Positions 55,509 through 64,000 of a stretch of 64,000 bases of DNA are shown here, one piece after another. The notes beneath the pieces are model-generated. The model searched no databases. It saw only the letters and a program-made list of their open reading frames with translations, and had not been told where the DNA came from. Each line of letters begins with the position of its first letter. Positions within the stretch are counted from its first letter, which is position 1. The position numbers and the translations under genes were made by a program. Source of the DNA: Kitasatospora sp. GAS204B (GTDB lineage Bacteria > Actinomycetota > Actinomycetes > Streptomycetales > Streptomycetaceae); assembly GCF_029892155.1 (NCBI RefSeq), contig NZ_JARZAG010000010.1, forward strand, positions 1-64,000, given 5' to 3'.

Positions 55509-56237
55509 ATGATCCACGAGGTCGACGAGGCCCTGCACACACTGCTCCGCGACGACGTCCTCGGCGGCGGGGAGATCGAGGTGGCGTTCGACGCCCCGAC
55601 CAAGGACTGGTCGGCCCGTCGCACCGGGCCGACCATCAACGTCTTCCTCTACGACCTGCGCGAGGACCTCGGCATGCGCCAGGTGGGCGGCGTGCGCGAG
55701 TACGGCCCGGCGGGCGAGGTCGTGGCCGAGCACGAACCGCCGCGCTGGTACGCGCTCTCCTACCTGGTGACGGCCTGGACCGCCCGTCCGCAGGACGAGC
55801 ACCGGCTGCTCTCCGCGCTGCTGGCCGGCCTGCTGCGCCAGTCGGCCCTGGTGCCGGAGCGACTCGCGGGCAGCATCGCCGAGTTCGGCCTGCCGCTGCC
55901 GTACACGGTGGCCGTGCCGCCGGCCGAGAAGCGCGCGCTGGCCGAGATCTGGTCGGCGCTCGGCGGTGAACTCAAGCCCTCGCTGGACCTGGTGGTCAGC
56001 GCACCGCTGGCCGCCGCCCGCCACCAGGCCGCGCCGCAGGTCACCGACGCGCTGCTGCTGAGCGTCGCCGACGTCGCCACGGACGAGCAACTGGAGGTCA
56101 GGCGGCTGCGCTTCGAGGACGAGCCGGACCGCTCGGCGCTGCCGGCCGCAACGCCGCTCGGCGCCCGCCGGGCCCGCGGGGCGGCCGCCCGCACGGCCCG
56201 GCCGGGGCGAATCGGCGGAGCGGGGCACGACGCGTGA
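55509..56237 (+). CDS. DUF4255 (Pvc16/Afp16 N-terminal) tube-cap protein of eCIS
   Basis: 242 aa from ATG 55509 (IHEVDEALHTLLRDDVLGGG). It has the DUF4255 pattern: early INVFLYDLREDLGMRQ and WYALSYLVTAWT, then EHRLLSALLAGLLR. DUF4255 is diagnostic of eCIS and is found in the cap/terminator that ends tube and sheath growth. It overlaps the AAA+ gene by GTGA, so it is co-translated with it. Confidence 0.92.
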   Translation: MIHEVDEALHTLLRDDVLGGGEIEVAFDAPTKDWSARRTGPTINVFLYDLREDLGMRQVGGVREYGPAGEVVAEHEPPRWYALSYLVTAWTARPQDEHRLLSALLAGLLRQSALVPERLAGSIAEFGLPLPYTVAVPPAEKRALAEIWSALGGELKPSLDLVVSAPLAAARHQAAPQVTDALLLSVADVATDEQLEVRRLRFEDEPDRSALPAATPLGARRARGAAARTARPGRIGGAGHDA

Positions 56238-58369
56238 GGACGACGGCGACAGTGCCCGGGACTTCGCCCGGAACGCAGTACCTGCTCCAGCGCCTGGCCC
56301 TGGTCGAGCACCGGGTCCGCGCGGCCGTCGCGGCGCGGCAGGCCACCGACCCCAAGCCGGACGACGCCTTCCGCGGCCTCTACCTCTCCGCGGAGTCGGC
56401 GCAGCGGCTGCTCGACCGGGCCGCCTCCGAGGATCCGCCGGCCCTCGACCCGGACCTCGCGTCCGACGAGGCCGGCGCGTCCGGCGAGGCCGGCGACCGC
56501 GCGGCCGTCGAGGAGTGGGCCGACCAGGCCGAGGCCGCCGGCGCCGTGCTCCCGCTGCGCGCGCTGGCCGCCGACTTCGGCCTCGGCCCGCTGGACACCG
56601 AGCTGCTGCTGATCGCCCTGCTCCCGGACGCCGACGCCCGCTTCGAGCAGCTCTACGGCTACCTCAACGACGACGTGTCGCGCCGTCGAGCCAGCACCGG
56701 CCTGGCCCTCGAACTGCTCGGCGCGAGCCCGCTGCAGGAGTCCGTCCGCTCCCGGCTGTCGCCCGCCGCTCCCCTGGTGGCGGGCGGCCTGCTGCTGGTC
56801 GAGGAGCCCGACCGCCCCTTCCTCAGCCGCCCGCTGCGAGTCCCCGACCGGGTGGTCGCGCACCTGCTCGGCGAGCACCATCCCGACCCCGAGCTGCGCG
56901 GCCTGCTGACCACCGCGGCCAAGCTCCCCTCCTCCCCCGCCGCCGCTGCCCTCGCCGAGGCGCTGGCCTGCGGCGTCCGGCTGGTCTACCTGCGCGAGCA
57001 GGGCGGCGGTTCGGCCGCCGCCGTGGCCGCCACCGCACTGCGCCTGGCGGGCCGCCCCGCCGTCTGCCTGGACCTCGCCGCGCTGGCCGCCGAACCGCAC
57101 CCCGAGTTGCTGCTGCCGAGCGCGGCCCGCGAGGCACGGCTGCGCGGCGGCGGCCTGGTGGCCGGCCCGGTCGACGCCCTGGAGCCGGCTGGCCGCCCCG
57201 AACGGGCCCGGCTGCTGCGGCGGTTGGCCCAGCTCCCGGTACCGGTGCTGCTGACCGGCCACACCGCCTGGGACCCGCTCTGGGCCGAGGACAGCCCGTT
57301 GCTGCTGACGGCCCCTCAACTCGCCGTCGAGGAGCGGGCCGTGCTCTGGCGGGACGCGCTGGCCGGCGCCGCCGTCGACCCGTCGACCGACCCCGCCGGG
57401 CTGCTCGCCCCCTACCTGCTGAGCCCCGACCAGCTGCGCCGCGCCGCCCAGGCCGCGGGCCGGCAGGCCCTGCTCGACGGCGGCGTCCCGATCGACGCAC
57501 GCCACCTGCGCACCGGCGTGCGCGCCCAGAACGCCGCCGGCCTGGAGCGCCTCGCCCGCCGGGTCGAGCCCGCCGTCGGCTGGGACGACCTGGTGCTGCC
57601 GCCCGCCACCGCCGAGCAGTTGGGCGACCTCGCGCTGCGTGCCCGGCACCGCGACCAGGTGCTCGGCGCCTGGCGGATGCGCCCGGGCGGCGGCCGTGGC
57701 CGGGGCGTGATGGCACTGTTCGCGGGCGACTCGGGGACCGGCAAGACGATGTCCGCGGAGGTGGTCGCCGCCGACCTCGGCCTGGACCTCTACGTGGTCG
57801 ACCTCTCCACCGTGGTCGACAAGTACGTCGGCGAGACCGAGAAGAACCTGGAACGCATCTTCACCGAGGCCGCCGGTATCAACGGCATCCTGCTCTTCGA
57901 CGAGGCCGACGCCATCTTCGGCAAGCGCTCCGAGGTCAAGGACGCCCACGACCGCTACGCCAACATGGAGAGCGCCTACCTGCTCCAGCGCATGGAGTCC
58001 TTCGACGGCATCGCCATCCTCACCACCAACCTGCGCGCCAACCTGGACGAGGCCTTCACCCGCCGCCTCGACGTCATCGTCGACTTCCCCGTCCCCGACC
58101 CGGTCGGCCGCCGCGCCCTCTGGGACCGCTGCCTCGGCCCCGCCGTCCCCCGCGCCGACGACCTCGACCTGGACTTCTGCGCCCGCTTCGAGTTGGCGGG
58201 CGGCTCGATCCGAGCGTGCGTGGTCACCGCCGCGTACCTCGCGGCGGCGGGCGAGCGGCCGGTGGGGATGGGCGATCTGGTGGCGGCGGTGCAGCGGGAG
58301 TACCGGAAGCTGGGGCGACTGGTGCTGCCGAGCGAGTTCGGGGCGTGGGGGGATGCCCCGACCTGGTGA
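56234..58369 (+). CDS. AAA+ ATPase of eCIS (Afp15/Pvc15-like)
   Basis: 711 aa from GTG 56234. The N-terminal ~460 residues are helical and partly degenerate ATPase-like. The C-terminal AAA module has Walker A GDSGTGKT at 498-505 and Walker B ILLFDEAD at 552-559, then [20 protein letters not shown] (sensor/Arg finger). It has the Afp15-type architecture of eCIS loci, where it is needed for particle assembly. A decayed transposase begins just after its stop. Confidence 0.93.
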   Translation: MRTTATVPGTSPGTQYLLQRLALVEHRVRAAVAARQATDPKPDDAFRGLYLSAESAQRLLDRAASEDPPALDPDLASDEAGASGEAGDRAAVEEWADQAEAAGAVLPLRALAADFGLGPLDTELLLIALLPDADARFEQLYGYLNDDVSRRRASTGLALELLGASPLQESVRSRLSPAAPLVAGGLLLVEEPDRPFLSRPLRVPDRVVAHLLGEHHPDPELRGLLTTAAKLPSSPAAAALAEALACGVRLVYLREQGGGSAAAVAATALRLAGRPAVCLDLAALAAEPHPELLLPSAAREARLRGGGLVAGPVDALEPAGRPERARLLRRLAQLPVPVLLTGHTAWDPLWAEDSPLLLTAPQLAVEERAVLWRDALAGAAVDPSTDPAGLLAPYLLSPDQLRRAAQAAGRQALLDGGVPIDARHLRTGVRAQNAAGLERLARRVEPAVGWDDLVLPPATAEQLGDLALRARHRDQVLGAWRMRPGGGRGRGVMALFAGDSGTGKTMSAEVVAADLGLDLYVVDLSTVVDKYVGETEKNLERIFTEAAGINGILLFDEADAIFGKRSEVKDAHDRYANMESAYLLQRMESFDGIAILTTNLRANLDEAFTRRLDVIVDFPVPDPVGRRALWDRCLGPAVPRADDLDLDFCARFELAGGSIRACVVTAAYLAAAGERPVGMGDLVAAVQREYRKLGRLVLPSEFGAWGDAPTW

Positions 58370-58371
58370 GG

Positions 58372-58924
58372 CAACGACCGGTAGCCCGGCTTCGCGCTTT
58401 GGAAGCACCGCTCACCGTCGTCCGCCCACGACGTGGGCAGATACAGACGGCGGTCGATCAGCGTGCGTCCGCGGCCTGTCGCGTAGGTGAGGAACACCCC
58501 GATCTGGGAGTTCTCGGTGCGTCCCACGGTGCCGGAGTTCTGCCGCTGGACCTCGGCCGAACGGACCCCCCTTCTTCAGGAAGCCGGTGTCATCGACGAT
58601 CAGGACGGCATCCCGGTCACCCAGGTGCTCGATGACGAAGTCACGCACGCTCTCCAGAACCTCGTCGGCGTACCACCTGATCCGGTTCAGCGGCCGGTGG
58701 ATGCGATCGGGACCGGCATGCCCGGTCTCCTCCGCCAGCGTCCAGCCGTTCTTCCGCTCCAGTGGAGCAACCAGCCCCCGCATATAGGCCAGCGCCGACT
58801 GACACGGCTCCTCCCGGCTAAACCGGTGCACAAACCGCTCATGCACCGCCTCGATCTCACCCGCCCACAACCTGACATCAGCAAGGTCCCCACCCGAAAC
58901 TGCATCAACGACCAAGCCGACCAC
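58372..58924 (-). pseudogene. IS701-family transposase remnant
   Basis: The first ~115 residues from ATG 58924 read well (FSREEPCQSALAYMRGLVAP, ...[13 protein letters not shown], the DDE catalytic-region start). At a run of six G (58566-58571, C on the + strand) the frame shifts; the next frame continues VQRQ...[26 protein letters not shown], then stops matching near 58390 by the AAA gene. So it has a frameshift and a 3' truncation and cannot be active. No terminal inverted repeats were identified. Confidence 0.85.
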
Positions 58925-58987
58925 CAGTCACGGCAAGCACCGTTGCAGTACCAGCACGGATCTCAGCTCGCCTCCGCACACGACGAA

Positions 58988-59027
58988 GCAGGCCCCGCCC
59001 CCGCTCGATCGCGGGGACGGGGCCTGC
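58988..59027 (-). terminator. Hairpin after the DUF4157 gene
   Basis: A 17-bp stem with one mismatch (58988-59004 with 59011-59027) and a 6-base loop, just past the stop at 59051 of the leftward gene. It also faces the transposase remnant. Confidence 0.7.
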
Positions 59028-59050
59028 CATGGGCACAGGGGATCAGGGGA

Positions 59051-60703
59051 TCACCCGAAGTTGCCGAAGTCCCTCATCTGCTCCATCGTACTCTCCCTGC
59101 TCCTCTCCGAGAGCTCCTTGATGGCCTGGTCCAGAGCCTCGTCACGAGTCTTCCGGAGTTTCCCGTAGGCCTGGGGGCTGACCTCTTCGATCTTCTTGAC
59201 GGCGTCCGCGCCGTCGCCGATTTTCTTGGCCGTCCCCAGAAGTCCGGCGCCCGTCGAGACAGCCTTGACCGCCACCTTGGCGGGAGGCGGGATTACCGGG
59301 AGGAAATCCACAGCCTTGCCGATCGCCCCACCCGCCGCCACGGAGCCGAGGATGCTCCCCTCAAATTCCTGCTTCTTCGCCGCCAGTGTGTCATCGAATT
59401 GCTCCCGAAGCCTCCGGCCCTCCTCCGGACTCACGTGCTGTGCGGACTGGTTCACTGCCTGGAGCACCTTATCTTCACCCTCAAGCGCGACCCAGGCAGC
59501 CCAACGAATCCCTTCCCACATGCTCTCTGAACTCGGCATAGACCCGGTGAGCCCGGCGGCACGACCAGTGACAGCCGACTTCACTCCCTCCCCCAGCCCA
59601 GTCAAGAGCGGGTTCTCCGGCGTGTGTTCGACCATCTTCTGCCGGGCCAACTGCGACAGCAGGTCGGCGGCCCCGTGCCCCGGGCCGCCCAGGGACGGTT
59701 CGAGATTGCTGCTACTCGGTTGCCGCTGGCTCATCTGCCGCACCATCTCGCTTGGAAGGGGGCGGGCGGACTGCGCGTGTGGCGCCGCGAGGGAACTGAC
59801 GACTTGCTTGCCGATGGCGTCGGCCAGCTCCTGCGCGCCAGCCTTGCTGTCCTCGTAGACACGAGTCTTTTCATCGGCTGTGAAGTCTTGGATCACACTC
59901 TTGGCTTTGATCTCCACCGCCACCGCCGCCGCGACACCGAGGGGCGCGCGCATAAGGGTTTTGACGGATTCGAATACCGAGATATCGTACTGTTTGAAGA
60001 ATGCCCGAACGCTCGGCTCGTTGCTCAAATCCCGAGTTTTCTGCGGATCCTGCGCATCCTTGAGGCTCACCCGCCGCTGGATCGCGCCCTCAACCGGGCC
60101 GCCGCCCATTTCGGTGGGTGCCGCATTCTGCTGCGGAAGCGACGTGCTGCTCCGCATCACCCGCGTCGCATTGGCCTCTGCTTCGCGTTCGAAACGGTCG
60201 CTGGGGTCGCTGACGGAAAGCCCCCGGCCGTTGTCGGTCCCTGCGACCGGGCCCTGGCTCTGCTGGATCACGTGCGTGAGTTCGTGGACGAGGGTCACCG
60301 GGTTGGAGACATCGCCGACCACGTGGGAGCCGGAGGTGAGGGCGAGGGCGCCCTCACTGTTGGCGGCCTTGATGTCGCTGGGGCTGTCGTGGATCCGGAC
60401 GCGCTGGAAGGCGCCCTGCGCCACCCCCATCCGGTCCTCCATGTTCGTGCGCACGGGCTCCGCCAAGGAGCGGCCGCTAGAGCCCAGGACGTCGTGCAGG
60501 GCCGATCGCTGCACAGCGGCAGGGTGGCCGCAGCCGTCGCTGTGGGCGTGTTGCTCCTGGCCGAGCGCGGCGGTGACGGCGGCGTTGCCGGCGGCCCGTT
60601 GGAGGGCGAGGAGTTCGGCGGCCGCAGGGGTCTCGCTGGAGCGTGGGGTCGTGCGCCGGGTGCGCGGGTCGGCGCGGTCCGGGTGTTCGTCGTGGGCGCG
60701 CAT
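59051..60703 (-). CDS. DUF4157 metallopeptidase-like protein, candidate eCIS cargo
   Basis: 550 aa from ATG 60703 with CAGGAG nine bases upstream. The N-terminal ~50 residues are charged and disordered. Residues ~75-150 are DUF4157 with a complete HExxH (His140, Glu141, His144 in VHELTHVIQQ). DUF4157 is enriched beside eCIS genes, in effectors and adaptors. Residues ~290-550 match nothing I recognise and include a glycine-rich hydrophobic stretch (GSVAAGGAIGKAVDFLPVIP). The gene runs against the injection genes and its codon choice is less GC-extreme than its neighbours. Toxin, adaptor or inhibitor roles are all open. Confidence 0.85.
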   Translation of the reverse strand: MRAHDEHPDRADPRTRRTTPRSSETPAAAELLALQRAAGNAAVTAALGQEQHAHSDGCGHPAAVQRSALHDVLGSSGRSLAEPVRTNMEDRMGVAQGAFQRVRIHDSPSDIKAANSEGALALTSGSHVVGDVSNPVTLVHELTHVIQQSQGPVAGTDNGRGLSVSDPSDRFEREAEANATRVMRSSTSLPQQNAAPTEMGGGPVEGAIQRRVSLKDAQDPQKTRDLSNEPSVRAFFKQYDISVFESVKTLMRAPLGVAAAVAVEIKAKSVIQDFTADEKTRVYEDSKAGAQELADAIGKQVVSSLAAPHAQSARPLPSEMVRQMSQRQPSSSNLEPSLGGPGHGAADLLSQLARQKMVEHTPENPLLTGLGEGVKSAVTGRAAGLTGSMPSSESMWEGIRWAAWVALEGEDKVLQAVNQSAQHVSPEEGRRLREQFDDTLAAKKQEFEGSILGSVAAGGAIGKAVDFLPVIPPPAKVAVKAVSTGAGLLGTAKKIGDGADAVKKIEEVSPQAYGKLRKTRDEALDQAIKELSERSRESTMEQMRDFGNFG

Positions 60704-60933
60704 GGACGGGCTCCTGGGTGTGGGTGGACGTCGAGTCAAGCCTTGGCGTGGACGGCTCGGGTGGTAAATGCCGGGACGGGCAGGCACGGGGGCAGCGACG
60801 ACTGCCCGGATGGGCGCGTGCCTGATCGGGCAGCAGGTGGTGCCCCACCCCCTGCCCCGCGGGCGTTTCAGGGGATGGGGGCGCTGGGCGAGGCTCTGAG
60901 TGGATCGGAGTCCACCGAAGAGGAGTGCCAAGG

Positions 60934-62493
60934 ATGCCGTCGTACCTGTCCCCAGGCGTGTATGTGGAGGAGGTCTCCAGCGGACCTCGCCCGATCGAAG
61001 GGGTCGGCACGTCCGTGGCCGCCTTCGTCGGGTTCGCCGAGAAGGGGCAGTTCCACACGCCCACGCTGGTGACCACGTGGAGCCAGTACGTGCAGGCCTT
61101 CGGCGGGTTCACCGAGGGGGCCTACCTGGCGCACTCGGTGTACGGGTACTTCGCCAACGGCGGCGGTATCGCGTACGTGGTGCGGGTCGGCTCGGAGGTC
61201 GGCGAGGCGGCGAAGGCCAAGAGCGCGCTGGCCAAGCCGAAGGCGCTGCCGGTCGGCGAGGCCGTGGCGCTGGGCGCGTTCAAGGTCGCCGCGCTGGCCG
61301 GGGTCGAGGGTGAGCTCACCGTCGAGGTGGCCGAGGCCGAGGGTGAGAGCCCGAGCGAGGACCGGTTCAAGCTGGTCGTCAAGCAGGGCGGCAAGCCGGT
61401 CGAAACCTTCGACGTATCGGCCAAGAAGAGCGCCCGCAACTACGTGGTGACGCAGGTCAAGGAGCGCTCGGCGCTCATCCTGCTCGAGGAGGCGGCGGCC
61501 GCCGGCGGTGCGCTGGCGAAGCCGCAGAAGCAGACCGTCACGCTCGCCGTGCCGGCCGGCCCGGCCGAGGTGGTGCCGACCGGTATCTCGGTGGCCGAGT
61601 ACGTGGGCGACGCCGACGCCCGCACCGGGTTCGCGGGCCTGGAGGCGATCGACGAGATCACCATGCTCGCCGTGCCCGACCTGATGGCCGCCCACCAGCA
61701 GGGTCTGATCGACGCCGAGGGCGTCAAGGCCGTGCAGAGCGCGATGATCACCCACTGCGAGCTGATGGGCGACCGCATCGCGGTGCTGGACCCGCTGCCG
61801 GACATGACGCCCCGCCAGGTCCGTGAGTGGCGGCAGGAGGGCGCCGGCTACGACTCCAAGTACGCCGCGCTCTACTACCCGTGGATCAAGGTCTTCGACC
61901 CGGCCAGTGGCCAGAACCGGTTCGTCCCGCCGAGCGGCCACATGCTGGGCGTCTGGGCGCGCAACGACAGCGAGCGCGGCGTGCACAAGGCGCCCGCCAA
62001 CGAGGTGGTGCGCGGGGCGATCGACCTGGCGGTCAACGTCACCAAGGGCGAGCAGGACCTGCTGAACCCGATCGGCGTCAACTGCATCCGGGCGTTCCCC
62101 GGCCGCGGCATCCGGATCTGGGGCGCCCGCACGCTCTCCTCCGACCCGGCCTGGCGCTACATCAACGTCCGCCGGCTCTTCAACTACATCGAGGAATCGA
62201 TCCTGCTGGGCACCCAGTGGACCGTCTTCGAGCCCAACGACGAGCTGCTCTGGATCAGCATCCGGCGCGACCTGACCGCCTTCCTCACCGAGGAGTGGCG
62301 GCGCGGCGCGCTCTTCGGGGCCACCGCCGCCCAGGCGTTCTACGTGAAGTGCGACGCCGAGACCAACCCGCCGTCCTCGGTCGACCTCGGCCAGGTCGTC
62401 TGCGAGATCGGCATCTGCCCGGTGAAGCCCGCCGAGTTCGTGGTCTTCCGGCTGGCGCAGTTCTCGGACAGCACCAGCCTGGTCGCCGAGTAG
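60934..62493 (+). CDS. Contractile tail sheath protein of eCIS
   Basis: 519 aa from ATG 60934 with AGGAG eight bases upstream. The start is typical of phage-like sheaths (SYLSPGVYVEEVSSGPRPIE, GVGTSVAAFVGFAEKG). A variable insertion (~95-200) is followed by a conserved C-terminal core (AFPGRGIRIWGARTLSSDP, YINVRRLFNYIEESI). It forms the contractile outer sheath. The divergent 230-base gap to the DUF4157 gene should hold its promoter. Confidence 0.96.
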   Translation: MPSYLSPGVYVEEVSSGPRPIEGVGTSVAAFVGFAEKGQFHTPTLVTTWSQYVQAFGGFTEGAYLAHSVYGYFANGGGIAYVVRVGSEVGEAAKAKSALAKPKALPVGEAVALGAFKVAALAGVEGELTVEVAEAEGESPSEDRFKLVVKQGGKPVETFDVSAKKSARNYVVTQVKERSALILLEEAAAAGGALAKPQKQTVTLAVPAGPAEVVPTGISVAEYVGDADARTGFAGLEAIDEITMLAVPDLMAAHQQGLIDAEGVKAVQSAMITHCELMGDRIAVLDPLPDMTPRQVREWRQEGAGYDSKYAALYYPWIKVFDPASGQNRFVPPSGHMLGVWARNDSERGVHKAPANEVVRGAIDLAVNVTKGEQDLLNPIGVNCIRAFPGRGIRIWGARTLSSDPAWRYINVRRLFNYIEESILLGTQWTVFEPNDELLWISIRRDLTAFLTEEWRRGALFGATAAQAFYVKCDAETNPPSSVDLGQVVCEIGICPVKPAEFVVFRLAQFSDSTSLVAE

Positions 62494-62541
62494 CCGTAGT
62501 TCCCCAGAATCCCAGCAGACTCAGAAAGGCGGTGGTCCGAG

Positions 62542-62985
62542 ATGACGGACGCCGGTTACGCGGTTGCCACCCATATCTTCACGGTCAAGCTCGGTGCCTA
62601 CGAGGTGGAGACCGTCCAGGAGGTGAGCGGGCTCTCCTTCGAGCTCGACTCGATCGACCACGCCGAGGTGACCAGCGCCGGCAAGCTGCTGGTCCGCAAG
62701 CTCGCGGGTGCGCGCAAGGGCGGCGAGGTCACGATTTCCCGCGGCGTCGACACCAGCTCGACCTTCACCGAGTGGCTCAAGAAGTCACTGATCAGCGGCG
62801 ACGTGGCCTCAGCCCGGCAGACGATCTCGATCATCATCAAGGACTCGGCGGACAAGACGATCCGAACGATCAACCTGCAGAAGGCATGGGCGAAGAAGTG
62901 GGAGGGGCCGACCCTCACGGCCGGCGGAGCCACGGCCGCCATCGAGAAGGTCACCCTGGTCTTCGAGGATGTTGACTTCGCATGA
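62542..62985 (+). CDS. Inner tube protein of eCIS (gp19-like)
   Basis: 147 aa from ATG 62542. It has a T4 gp19/Hcp-like tube protein signature: FTVKLGAYEVETVQEVSGLS, KLAGARKGGEVTISRGVD, FTEWLKKS and a C-terminal GGATAAIEKVTLVFEDVDFA. It stacks into the inner tube through which cargo passes. It overlaps the next gene by ATGA. Confidence 0.95.
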   Translation: MTDAGYAVATHIFTVKLGAYEVETVQEVSGLSFELDSIDHAEVTSAGKLLVRKLAGARKGGEVTISRGVDTSSTFTEWLKKSLISGDVASARQTISIIIKDSADKTIRTINLQKAWAKKWEGPTLTAGGATAAIEKVTLVFEDVDFA

Positions 62986-63446
62986 GGCGACGTACGGTCG
63001 CGGGCGGGGCAGCCGGGTTCGACCCCGAAGAGGCATTCGAGGAGGCCGCCCCGCCCGCGGTGGCAGCGGTCGAACCGCTGCGCACCGAGTTCGAGTTCGA
63101 GCTGCCGCGCGGCTACGTCGACGCGGGGGGCACGGTGCACCGGCACGGCTCGATGCGGCTGGCGACCGCGCGCGACGAGCTGATGCCGCTGATCGACCTG
63201 CGGGTGAAGAGCAACCCGGCGTACCTGACCGTGGTACTGCTCGGCACGGTGATCACCCGGCTCGGCACGCTGTCCGCCCCCGGGCCCGGCGTGGTGGAGG
63301 AGCTGTTCGCCTCCGACCTCGCCTTCCTGCAGGACTTCTACCGGCGGATCAACGCGGAGGGGCACACCCGCGCCGCCGTGACCTGCCCGTCCTGCGAGAG
63401 CCCGTTCGAAGTCGACCTCGCGGGCGGGCGCCTGGGGGAATCGTGA
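62982..63446 (+). CDS. Phage tail assembly-type protein of eCIS with CxxC
   Basis: 154 aa from ATG 62982. The central segment (GGTVHRHGSMRLATARDELM, LRVKSNPAYLTVVLLGTVIT) matches the T4-like tail assembly protein family found after the tube gene in actinobacterial eCIS. The C-terminus has CPSCESPF, a short Cys pair that may be half of a metal site. It is coupled to both neighbours. Confidence 0.8.
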   Translation: MRRRTVAGGAAGFDPEEAFEEAAPPAVAAVEPLRTEFEFELPRGYVDAGGTVHRHGSMRLATARDELMPLIDLRVKSNPAYLTVVLLGTVITRLGTLSAPGPGVVEELFASDLAFLQDFYRRINAEGHTRAAVTCPSCESPFEVDLAGGRLGES

Positions 63447-63598
63447 CGTACGCGGCCGACCGTCTGTACGAGGAGGCCGCGTACATCGCGTACCACTTCC
63501 ACTGGCAGCAGGAGCAGATCCTCGACCTGACGCATGCCGAACGGGTGCGCTGGGTCGAGGAGATCGCGCGGATCAACACCAGGATCAACGAAGGATGA
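63443..63598 (+). CDS. Small DUF6760-like eCIS protein
   Basis: 51 aa from GTG 63443, overlapping the previous stop. The sequence (RLYEEAAYIAYHFHWQQEQI then THAERVRWVEEIARIN) is helical and matches the small protein that follows the assembly gene in Streptomyces eCIS loci (DUF6760, from memory). Function unknown. Confidence 0.75.
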   Translation: MTYAADRLYEEAAYIAYHFHWQQEQILDLTHAERVRWVEEIARINTRINEG

Positions 63599-63608
63599 GT
63601 GAGCGGAC

Positions 63609-64000
63609 GTGGCACTGCGAGACCGACTGGGACGGCGACGCCCCGGGCGCGCGCCCGCGGTGGACGCGTCCGGATCCGCGCCGGTGGACGGGCCGGTGGA
63701 CGGGCCCGTGGACGCACCTGTCGACGCACCGGCGGCCACCGTGGGCGACCACGCGGGTGGCGGAGCTGCCCGGGCCGAGTGGCGTGCGCTGCCCGCGATC
63801 CAGCGGGCCTCGGCGGGCGCCGGGCCGGCCTCGGGCGACCTGGACGACCCCGACCGGTTCGTGAGCCGGCTGGCGACCCGGCAGAACCCCTCCTTTCACG
63901 GCTCGCTCGGCCACCTGGTCAGCTCCTCGGCACCGGCCGGCCTGCTGCACGGCGTGCTGCGCCCGGTGACCGGGGTGCCGGTGCAGCGGGCGGGCGAGGA
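63609..64000 (+). CDS. Hypothetical eCIS protein, cut by the right edge
   Basis: Open from GTG 63609 ([18 protein letters not shown]) to the window end, ~130 codons seen. A Val-Asp-Gly-Pro/Val-Asp-Ala-Pro repeat follows the start, then WRALPAIQRAS and RLATRQNPSFHGSLGHLVSS. The short 'PAIQRA' and 'PVQRA' pieces resemble those in DUF4157-type eCIS proteins. Its start lies in a GTGAGCGGACG-type context 11 bases after the previous stop. The competing ATG frame at 63595 has shadow-type composition. Confidence 0.6.
   Translation, partial: MALRDRLGRRRPGRAPAVDASGSAPVDGPVDGPVDAPVDAPAATVGDHAGGGAARAEWRALPAIQRASAGAGPASGDLDDPDRFVSRLATRQNPSFHGSLGHLVSSSAPAGLLHGVLRPVTGVPVQRAGE

Noticed and set aside
57976-58371. 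Leftward extension of the transposase frame into the AAA+ gene
   Set aside because: Past about 58372 the frame no longer matches a transposase and lies antisense to intact AAA+ coding sequence.
63595-63864. ATG frame overlapping the DUF6760-like stop
   Set aside because: The ATGA overlap is attractive, but the product is Trp/Arg/Pro-rich noise ending at 63864. The GTG 63609 frame stays open to the edge with a sensible composition.
54714-64000. Interpretation as an ordinary prophage
   Set aside because: No integrase, capsid, terminase or lysis genes are seen. DUF4255 and the Afp15-like ATPase are specific to eCIS.

Overview
The window is high-GC actinomycete DNA, most likely from a Streptomyces or Kitasatospora-type Streptomycetaceae chromosome. 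The reasons are pervasive GC-rich third codon positions, many GTG starts with 4-base stop/start overlaps, rare TTA codons in a regulator and an effector gene, a complete conservon (cvnABCD), and a Streptomyces-style contractile injection locus. No rRNA, tRNA or CRISPR array was seen.

Region A (1-17.2 kb) is one edge of a type I polyketide cluster. A large PKS gene, cut by the left edge, runs leftward from 6999. Divergent from it is a LAL (large LuxR) regulator with a TTA codon. A tightly coupled leftward five-gene operon follows: KAS III-like, FkbH-like, ACP, E2-type acyltransferase and alpha/beta hydrolase. This matches the glycerate-to-exomethylene-tetronate cassette known from agglomerin and abyssomicin (Agg1-5, AbyA1-A5). 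A SARP regulator and a small DUF6059-like protein close the region. The predicted product is a tetronate or spirotetronate polyketide.

Region B (17.2-37 kb) is a mosaic of small regulator/enzyme pairs. It holds two SnoaL-fold proteins, MarR, LysR, an FSH1-type hydrolase with a PEBP-family protein, and a caspase-NACHT-membrane protein with an EACC1 partner (a probable NTP-dependent conflict system). It also holds a molybdenum hydroxylase operon with an amidohydrolase, a chloroperoxidase-like hydrolase, remnants of an SDR gene, MarR, TetR with an amidohydrolase, MerR with an aldolase and a CMD protein, and a secreted lytic transglycosylase.

Region C (37-48 kb) is a diterpene cluster next to a conservon. 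The leftward genes are cvnA-B-C-D and a CYP157-like P450 without the ExxR motif, then a hairpin. After it come a prenyl diphosphate synthase, a class II (DxDD) diterpene cyclase, a P450 and a class I terpene synthase. A Rieske oxygenase faces them.

Region D (48.9-64 kb) is the start of an extracellular-type contractile injection system (eCIS). It has a zinc-ribbon/TM/discoidin protein, two divergent XRE-STAND regulators, an atypical LuxR response regulator, a DUF4255 cap protein, an AAA+ ATPase, an IS701 transposase remnant, a reversed DUF4157 metallopeptidase-like protein (cargo candidate), sheath, tube, an assembly protein, a DUF6760-like protein and a truncated gene. The rest of the locus (LysM, spike, baseplate, tape measure) should lie to the right.
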